A DNA stretch of 41,644 nucleotides from Deltaproteobacteria bacterium ADurb.Bin207. GTDB taxonomy: Bacteria > Myxococcota_A > Polyangia > Polyangiales > Polyangiaceae. The stretch covers positions 1 to 41,644 of the forward strand of contig MWCO01000056.1 in NCBI GenBank assembly GCA_002070115.1. Direction: 5' to 3'. The position numbers and the translations under genes were made by a program. Positions 35,913 to 41,644 of the stretch are shown one piece after another. Every line of letters starts with the position of its first letter. Within the stretch, counting starts at the first letter, position 1. The notes under the pieces are model-generated. The model was not told where the DNA came from. It did not search any database and saw only the letters and a list, made by a program, of their open reading frames with translations.

Positions 35913-37291
35913 CAGCTCGTTATCTTCCCGATCTGCACGTGTTGGCCGCGGAGTACAGGAATGGAACGCGAAGGTGCCAGGACGTGGTCGAGGCGGCGAT
36001 CGCGGGTCGAAATGCCTCTTTCGACCCCGTGGGTCCTTACCGGAGTTGGGATGCGGACATGGTGCTACAGCACGCGCATCTCGTTTCGGAAGCGTTTCGA
36101 TTGGGATGGGACGCCGGGCCTTTGCAGGGGATTCCCGTGTCGTTCAAAGACCTTTTTGCTTGTCGCGGCTGGCGAACGTTCGCGGGCATGGCCGAACCGC
36201 TTTCGGAAGATTGGGAAGCCGAAGGAACATTCGTAAAAAATGTGCGGAAGCAATTGCCCATCGTCATGGGAAAAACCCATACCGTGGAATTGGCCTTCGG
36301 CGGGCTTGGCACCAACGCGCATTGGGGAACACCGTGGAATCCATGGGATAGAAAGGTGCATCGCGTTCCAGGAGGATCGTCCTCGGGCGCGGGAATCAGC
36401 CTGTGGGAAGGCTCCTGTTTGCTGGCTTTCGGCACCGATACGGCCGGCTCGGTGCGCATTCCCGCGAGCATGACCGGGATGGCCGGCTTGAAGACGACGG
36501 TGAAGCGTTGGCCGACGGACGGCGTGGTTCCGCTCAGTCCGTCGTTCGATAGCGTCGGGATTTTGGCTCGTTCCGTTCGGGATCTGGCGTTTGCTTATGA
36601 AGCGATCGAGGCAGGACTGGGGCGAATGGATCGGGTGCGATCCCGCGACCTCGTTGGGGTTCGGCTGGCGGTGCCGCGTCGGTTTTTCTGCGACAACCTG
36701 TCGGATGGCATCGATACGGCCTTCGAGGCTGGACTTCATGCCCTCGAGAGCGCGGGAGCCGTGCTGGTACCGTTCGAGACTTCGCCCGCGGAACAGGCCT
36801 ATTCGATATTTGTACAAGGCGGTCTAGCCGGAGTAGAAGCGCTTGTATTTATTGAGGAATTTCTTCCAGAGCGCATGAACTCGCTGGATCCTTTCGTTCG
36901 AGACAGGATTGTGTCCGCCGCATCGACGCCTGCCAGCGAGTACTTGCGTCGTCGCCATGCTTTCGAACGGCTTGGCAAGATCACCTGGGAAGCCATGGAA
37001 TCGGTGGATGCGATTGTCACACCGACCGTGGCGCTTTCTGCGCCGGCTGTTAGCGAACTTCAGTCCGTCGATTCATATCGGTCGAGCAATCTGCTTGCGT
37101 TGAGGAATACGTCGATTGCCAATTTGCTGGGGCTCTGTGCCCTGTCGATTCCGGTGGGATTCGATGCGCTGGGGTTACCCGTGGGCCTGCAATTGATGGG
37201 ATCGCCGCATCGTGAGGCGCACTTGTTGGGATTGGGACTATCCGTCGAACTCGCCGTAGGGGAGAGGTCGAAACTGGGAATTAGGAACTAA
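35909..37291 (+). CDS. Amidase-signature family amidohydrolase
   Basis: 460 residues. The Ser-cisSer-Lys triad is intact: Lys80 in PVSFKD, cis-Ser157 in PGGSSSGAG and nucleophile Ser181 in GTDTAGSVRIPAS, with the 24-residue spacing between the two Ser seen in this family. These enzymes hydrolyse amide bonds of varied substrates. It is not an obvious GatA: the usual GatA block GSDTGGSIRQPA is replaced, and no gatC or gatB neighbours it. It overlaps the TerB-like gene by four bases. The stop TAA (37289-37291) directly precedes the terminal repeat of an IS630-like remnant, so the last residues may have been changed by insertion, although the C-terminal length looks normal. Confidence 0.88.
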   Translation: MTARYLPDLHVLAAEYRNGTRRCQDVVEAAIAGRNASFDPVGPYRSWDADMVLQHAHLVSEAFRLGWDAGPLQGIPVSFKDLFACRGWRTFAGMAEPLSEDWEAEGTFVKNVRKQLPIVMGKTHTVELAFGGLGTNAHWGTPWNPWDRKVHRVPGGSSSGAGISLWEGSCLLAFGTDTAGSVRIPASMTGMAGLKTTVKRWPTDGVVPLSPSFDSVGILARSVRDLAFAYEAIEAGLGRMDRVRSRDLVGVRLAVPRRFFCDNLSDGIDTAFEAGLHALESAGAVLVPFETSPAEQAYSIFVQGGLAGVEALVFIEEFLPERMNSLDPFVRDRIVSAASTPASEYLRRRHAFERLGKITWEAMESVDAIVTPTVALSAPAVSELQSVDSYRSSNLLALRNTSIANLLGLCALSIPVGFDALGLPVGLQLMGSPHREAHLLGLGLSVELAVGERSKLGIRN

Positions 37292-37310
37292 TACAACAGT
37301 CTCGAAGCAC
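37288..37310 (+). repeat. IS630-type terminal repeat, left copy
   Basis: CTAATACAACAGTCTCGAAG (37288-37307) plus CAC matches the sequence at 41516-41538 in 19 of 23 positions. It is read outer to inner, at the 3' end of the left transposase remnant, as expected for a terminal inverted repeat. Confidence 0.65.
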
Positions 37311-37739
37311 TCGACGGTGCAGAATCGAAAACCATATCTCCATTGGGTTCTTCCACGAAAGATGCACCGAAGCATGTAGCGGCGCGTGAACGGAGTGAAA
37401 TCGTCTACCGTGCCTTTTGTGGAACTGCTCCCATCGTTCGTCTTTGCCTTCGTGATGAGTATTCAGATTATCCCTTACGACATACACTTGCTTATCGGGA
37501 TATTGACGCGCCACATCCTGCATGAACGCCACCAATATGGCTGCATTGCGGTGGGCCACGACTTGGCCGAAAACCTGTCCTGTCCGAATAGGGAAGGCTC
37601 CCAGCAGCACTTGGGCCCCATGGCGCTTGTAGGAGATGCTGCAAGGCTCCAGGCTACACCATGCGATTTTCACCGCCTGGCAGCGTGTCTGCAAGCTGAT
37701 AAGCTGCGGTCGTCCCGGTCGATCTCGTTCGTACAGCGA
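37292..37739 (-). mobile_element. Decayed IS630-like element (left)
   Basis: The transposase fragment, together with a terminal repeat that begins at the TA of 37292-37293 directly after the amidase stop, defines the outer end of an IS630-like element. IS630 elements insert at TA. The inner end on the kinase side is not identified with confidence; the element may extend to about 38000 in degenerate form. Confidence 0.65.
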
Positions 37740-38052
37740 TTATGGTGCCGGTTGTTCAGGCTTCGACAGCAGTGGTGGCGCTTTCTTTCCACCTCAGCGA
37801 TGACATCAAGACGATCCTCCACGATCCAGCGGGGGCCCCTGAGCAGGTCGGCTCTTGGAATCCTCGCACCAATTCCAGTAGGGGAAACTCCCGCGAATCA
37901 CCCTTGGGGAGCGGAGAAAACCATCGACGGCATCTGGATTTTTCGGTAATCTTCTATATCGCTATGGCCATCGCTGCAACCGATGCTCCGGCGTCTTGCA
38001 TTGTGGACCTCGCACATCCTCCTTTGAGGCTCGGGCAACCTTCGGAGACTTC
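37740..38052. other. Degenerate stretch between IS remnant and kinase gene
   Basis: No intact gene is supported. Weak fragments on the minus strand (for example WKESATTAVEA) may be traces of the N-terminal transposase, but stops and frame changes abound. GGAG at 38044-38047 serves as ribosome site for the kinase gene. Confidence 0.5.
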
Positions 38053-41000
38053 ATGCACTCTGTCCTTGATGCACAACAACGCGTGGAATGTCTGAATGGC
38101 GGCTCCTGCGAGCTGCTGGAACTGCTCGGTCGTGGTGGTTCGGGACACGTCTACAGGGCAAAAGACGCTCTGGGCAAAGATGTCGCCGTGAAGGTCCTGC
38201 CCCTTCGGGAGGGGCGGCAAGAAGATCGCCTTTGACGAGCTTGGCGCAACGAAACTCGTGCTGTCGCGGAACTCGATCACCCCCATATCATCCGCATCCT
38301 GGACTTCGGACAGGTAGGCGAAGATACAGGGGATTGGCTTGCTGGCAGCCCTCTTTTGGTGATGGAATTGGCTCGTGGTGGTTCCCTGGCTTCCCGATGC
38401 CGCTGCCTCGGCTGGACCGCCCTTCGACCCCTGCTTCTCGAGCTTCTGGATGCCCTTGCGCACGCCCACGCCCGAGGCATCATTCATCTCGATTTGAAGC
38501 CCGCCAACGTCCTTTTCTGTTCCGACTTCGACGATCGACCGGGCATCAAGGTTTCGGACTTCGGGATTGCCCGGCGTTCGATGGCGGAGCCTGGGGCTGG
38601 CGTATTGGGAGGTACCCCGGACTACATGTCTCCAGAGCAGCAGCAGGGCAGGGTTTGGGACTTCGGGCCGTGGACGGATCTGTTTGCGTTGGGGCGCCTT
38701 GCCATCGCTTTGCTTCGCCATGATGTCCTCGATGGTTCTCATGCGGATGCTGTTCCCAGAGGATTTTCCGACTGGATTGCCCGGATGCTGCACCCTCGTC
38801 CCATGCATCGCTTCCCCACGGCGGCGGATGCAGTCGCATCTTTGGACAAGCTGCCCGTGGGTAGCCATTCGGATATTGCGGAGCCTGACTGGCCTGAGCC
38901 TACGTCCCGACAATGGCCGAGCATCACGGCGTCGGCGGTGTTTACGGCAGACGCGCCTGGTGATGATTCTGCCGGGGAGATTTCGGACGGCCAAGCTCCT
39001 GAGGTCTTCTTGCCTCCGCCGTTTCCCCCTTGTTGGCAGGGAGCCTCTTTCCACTCGTCGCAGCCGTCCTTGCCCTCCCACAGCTTGTCGATGTTCGGGC
39101 TTCGGGCGATCCCGATGATGGGCCGTCGGGTCGAGCACGACTTTCTCTGGGAGGAGTTGGGGAAGGTAGTTTCGGGAGGAGCGCGTACCGTTGTGCTGCG
39201 GGGGCCTGCAGGGTCGGGCAAGACGCGTCTTGCCATGTGGCTGGCCGAGCGCGCCCAGGAGCTTGGGGTTGCTTTCGCCATGAAAGCCAATCATGACGCC
39301 GTGCTGGGGCCCCAAGACGGATTGGAGGCGATGGTGCTGCGTTTCTGGGGTGGAACCCATGTCCCGTGCCCTCGACGAACGACTGGCTTCCTTGAGCGGT
39401 TGGCACAAAGATGAGATCGCCTCTCTTCGTTCGGTGCTTGCACCCACGTCGGCTCCACAGGGGACCGCCATCCTGGCGAGCGAGCGGTACGCTGCTTTGG
39501 GACGATTGCTCAAGCAACTATCCTCCCATCGTCCTGTGGTCGTGGTGTTGGATGATGTGCATTGGGGACGCGATGCCCTTGCTTTCTTGCACTTTATTCT
39601 GTCCCGCGTGGCGGACTTCGCTGGACGCCTGCTCTTCGTCGCGACTGCACGGGAAGAGGCTTTGTGGGAACGGCCCATGGAAAGGGATGCGCTTCAGGAG
39701 CTAGGGAAGCTCGGGCTGGTTCGCATCCTCGATCTCGAGCCTTTGGACGAAGAAACGCATCGAAACCTCGTTTCCGAGTTGGCGCCCCTGGATCCCGCCC
39801 TGGCACGTCAGGTAGCCGTACGAACCTGCGGAAATCCCCTGTTTGCCATCCAGCTCCTTGGTGATTGGGTCGAGCGATCCCTGCTTTCGCTCGATGGTGA
39901 GTACGCGCGCTTGAGCGAGGGGGTGAACACACCCATCCCGTCGTCGATGGCTTCGTTCTGGGAGGAACGAGTGGATAGGGTGCTGCAAAACCGACCAGCC
40001 CAAGACCGGCAAGCTTTGGAGATGGCATCCCTGGCTGGTTACGAGGTGGACCTTTCACTTTGGGAGAAGGCCTGTCGTCGGGGAGGTTTGGAGCCATGTT
40101 ATGGCCTTCTCGAGTCGTTGTTCGATCGACGGCTTGCCTTGGCGTCTCGGGATGGGTCCCGTTGGTCCTTTGTGCATGGGATGTTGCGGGAGACGATTGC
40201 GAACAGGGCCTACAAGGAGGGTAGGGCGGAGCGGCAGCATCGTGCATGGGCGCAGGCTTTGGGAGAGGTGGAAGCTTCTTCCGAGATCCTTGCTCCTCAT
40301 CTGTTGGCTGCTGGGGTGGTAGAGGAGGCCATTCCCCTTTTCCGTGGGGCAGTGGACGGGCGATTGAAGGAGGGAGACTTCTGTCGAGCCGAGTCCCTCT
40401 TGGCCCAATGGGAGCGCGCCTTTGCCACTTCCGAGGACAGGCATCCAGAATGGACGATTCGCAAGGCCCGATGCGACTGTGGATTGGGGCGATACGATGC
40501 CGCCAAGGTTGGGGCCCAGAGGGTTCGTGTCGACGGGGAGGGCCAGCTTCGGGCTGAGGCCATCCTTGTGCTGGCGCAGGTGGAGCGCTTTCAGGGCAGG
40601 CCCGATGCGGCCCTTGCCTTGCTGGCGGAGGTGGAGAGTCTGCTCTCCGATGGGCAAGCCGATTCTTTGTTGTGGGAGTGCAAGCTCGATTCCGCTCGCA
40701 TCCTGCTCAATCAGCCAGGGGGGCTTGCCCAAGCTGTCGCTCATGCCGAGAGCGCTCTGGCCCTCGCTCCCGGACCAGAAGAAAGGGCTCGATCCATTCT
40801 CTATCGTGGTGAAGTGGACCGGCAAGCGGGTGACTTCCCTTCCGCGAAAGGCCGTTTCCTACAGGCTTTGGAAGGTTTTGAGTCCTGTGGTGCTCGTCTT
40901 GGCGTTGCCCTATGCCATAACGTCCTTGGTGAAATTGCCCGCTACGAACAAAGGCTTCAGGAGGCAGAGGAGCACTACGTGCAGGCCCGACGCATGCTTG

Positions 41001-41437
41001 TGATGCTAGGGTCGGACCATCGTCTGCAACCCGAAGTGAACCTCGGTCTTGTGCTGCTCGAGCAGCATCGTTTCCGAGAGGCTCGCCCCTTGCTCCGAAG
41101 TGCCTTGGGATCCTTCGAGTTGCGGAAGATTCTGCCCATGGAAGCGGCCATGCATATCTGTTTGCTGCCCTGCGCGGCCGATGCTGGCGATTGGGAGGCG
41201 TGGGACCACCATGCCCAGCGCGCGGGAGACCTGCTCGAGCGCACGGGGGTTGTGGACATTGACAACGCGAGGAACGCACAGCTTGGAGGGGAGGTGGCGT
41301 TGGCTAAAGGATGCAGGGACGCGGCCATGGTTGCCTTCGAACTTGCCCTGCAACAATGGCGGGCGCTCGGCAAGGCAGAAGAGGTGGCGGCGCTCGAGAA
41401 AACCCTTGCTTCCGTCCCCGCTGTGATTGCGTCATGA
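38053..41437 (+). pseudogene. Ser/Thr kinase - ATPase - TPR signalling protein, broken by a TGA and a +1 frameshift
   Basis: Start ATG 38053 has GGAG five bases upstream. Read through two lesions, it would be about 1127 residues: kinase domain (LGRGGSGHVYRAKD with Lys47 in VAVK; catalytic loop HLDLKPANV, where the usual HRD Arg is Leu; SDFGIARR; GTPDYMSPEQ), then an AAA/STAND-type ATPase with Walker A GPAGSGKTRL and Walker B VVVVLDDVHW, then a long TPR-like helical region to the end. Similar kinase-ATPase-TPR fusions (PknK-like) act as signal integrators. Lesion 1: TGA at 38233-38235 in the kinase domain at codon 61, with homologous sequence resuming directly in frame (RAWRNETRAVAELDHPHI). 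Lesion 2: at GGGG 39347-39350 one extra base moves the reading frame; without it VLRFW joins VEPMSRALDERLA. Both could be real decay or sequencing error; two lesions favour decay. Confidence 0.85.
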
Positions 41438-41515
41438 CAACCCCGAATGCCGAAGGAGCGCGTCCAACCACCACGATGGTGGACGGCACCAGCCTGCTTC
41501 TGGACTCCTACGAGA

Positions 41516-41538
41516 CTAGTACTACAGCCACGAAGCAC
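41516..41538 (+). repeat. IS630-type terminal repeat, right copy
   Basis: CTAGTACTACAGCCACGAAG (41516-41535) plus CAC, with the TA at 41520-41521, matches the left copy in 19 of 23 positions. It lies about 70 bases before a transposase-like start at 41589, as expected for the 5' terminal repeat of an IS630 element. Confidence 0.65.
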
Positions 41539-41644
41539 GTTCCGCTTATTTATGGAAATAAATTGGTACCCTCAAGCGTTGGGCACGCATGAAGCCAGTG
41601 CAGGTCAGCAAGCAGGAACGCCGCAGACTCGAGAAACTCGTAAA
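41520..41644 (+). mobile_element. Start of a second IS630-like element (right, incomplete)
   Basis: The element begins at the terminal repeat and contains a short AT-rich hairpin TTATTT-ATGG-AAATAA (41546-41561) before the coding start. Its other end is beyond the window, so integrity cannot be judged. Confidence 0.55.
41589..41644 (+). CDS. Probable IS630-type transposase, N-terminal 18 residues only
   Basis: The frame MKPVQVSKQERRRLEKLV runs to the right edge. The LS/VSxEERRxLE pattern is typical of the helix-turn-helix start of IS630-family transposases. It is preceded by the right terminal repeat. The ribosome site is not obvious. Too short to be sure. Confidence 0.45.
   Translation, partial: MKPVQVSKQERRRLEKLV

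Larger units (their letters stand above)
37281..37739 (-). pseudogene. IS630-type transposase remnant, C-terminal part
   Basis: A minus-strand open stretch without a start signal encodes the C-terminal DDE half of an IS630-family transposase: KRHGAQVLLGAFPIRTGQVFG, then VYVVRDNLNTHHEGKDERW with the central Asp, and HASVHLSWKNPMEIWFSILHRRVLR with the terminal Glu. The N-terminal half is missing; upstream frames hold weak traces up to about 37840 (RPGRPQ, and a KES-like stretch in another frame) but with stops and frame changes. An inserted-looking 24-residue segment separates RPGRPQ from KRHG. The stop at 37281-37283 overlaps the end of the amidase by 11 bases. It cannot make a working transposase. 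Confidence 0.8.

Noticed and set aside
35909..37291. Amidase as GatA of the GatCAB complex
   Set aside because: The motif around the nucleophile is GTDTAGSVRIPAS instead of the GatA type, there is no gatC neighbour, and gatB is 34 kb away.
37759..37779. Possible inner terminal repeat of the left IS630-like element (GGCTTCG...GTGG)
   Set aside because: The match to the reverse complement of the repeat is partial and could be chance; it would also leave the element too short.
38233..38235. TGA as a selenocysteine codon or programmed readthrough
   Set aside because: The position in the kinase N-lobe has no expected Cys or Sec, no SECIS-like hairpin was seen, and the same gene has a second lesion. 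A nonsense change (for instance from CGA) is simpler.
37954..39678. A 574-codon open frame on the minus strand opposite the kinase gene
   Set aside because: It is Arg/Ser/Pro-rich with no family motif, while the plus strand carries clear kinase and ATPase motifs. It is a shadow of a biased coding strand.

Overview
The window looks like a chromosomal stretch from a member of the Myxococcota, most probably Polyangiales-like. The clues are eukaryotic-type Ser/Thr kinases, many lipoproteins with Gly/Ser-rich linkers after the lipid Cys, FG-GAP/VCBS and von Willebrand A (vWA) lipoproteins, a two-gene RdgC, TerB-like proteins and a branched-chain 2-oxoacid dehydrogenase. By eye the GC content is moderate, lower than the roughly 70% usual in that order. 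Several genes are visibly broken, so some genome decay or assembly error is possible. The taxonomic call is inference, not a database match.

Layout. At 1-1482 (minus) a transmembrane Ser/Thr kinase runs off the left edge. 1775-5236 (plus) is a tight housekeeping run, gatB-mtnA-lipA, followed by a vWA lipoprotein (5408-6697) and a TerB-like protein (6764-7336). 7508-11157 is a branched-chain 2-oxoacid dehydrogenase cluster (E1 alpha, E1 beta, lipoyl E2) in which E1 beta is disrupted. LipA upstream would lipoylate E2. 11287-13320 is a lipoprotein with four PPC-like repeats, facing rimO (minus). A tRNA-Leu(CAG) with a clear sigma70-type promoter follows.

15255-27271 is rich in surface and envelope genes: two related FG-GAP lipoproteins on opposite strands, a lone EutL-like tandem-BMC shell protein with a divergent small gene, a membrane-anchored Pro/Glu/Lys repeat protein, a beta-propeller-like lipoprotein, and a tandem pair of zinc-ribbon/transmembrane/beta-helix proteins for which I know no described function. 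27402-30912 holds glycogen debranching enzyme glgX and a convergent tryptophanase. 31189-37291 carries another vWA lipoprotein, a split RdgC pair, a small hypothetical gene, an ETF-beta-type lysine methyltransferase, a Cys-rich lipoprotein, and a second TerB-like gene overlapping an amidase-signature enzyme.

37292 to the right edge is a mobile region. A decayed IS630-type transposase starts right after the amidase stop, then comes a kinase-ATPase-TPR signalling gene broken by an in-frame TGA and a one-base frameshift, and then the start of what looks like a second IS630-type element. Matching terminal repeats (19 of 23 identical) mark the outer end of the left element and the 5' end of the right one.

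The best candidates for something undescribed are the duplicated zinc-ribbon/TM/beta-helix proteins and the orphan tandem-BMC protein.
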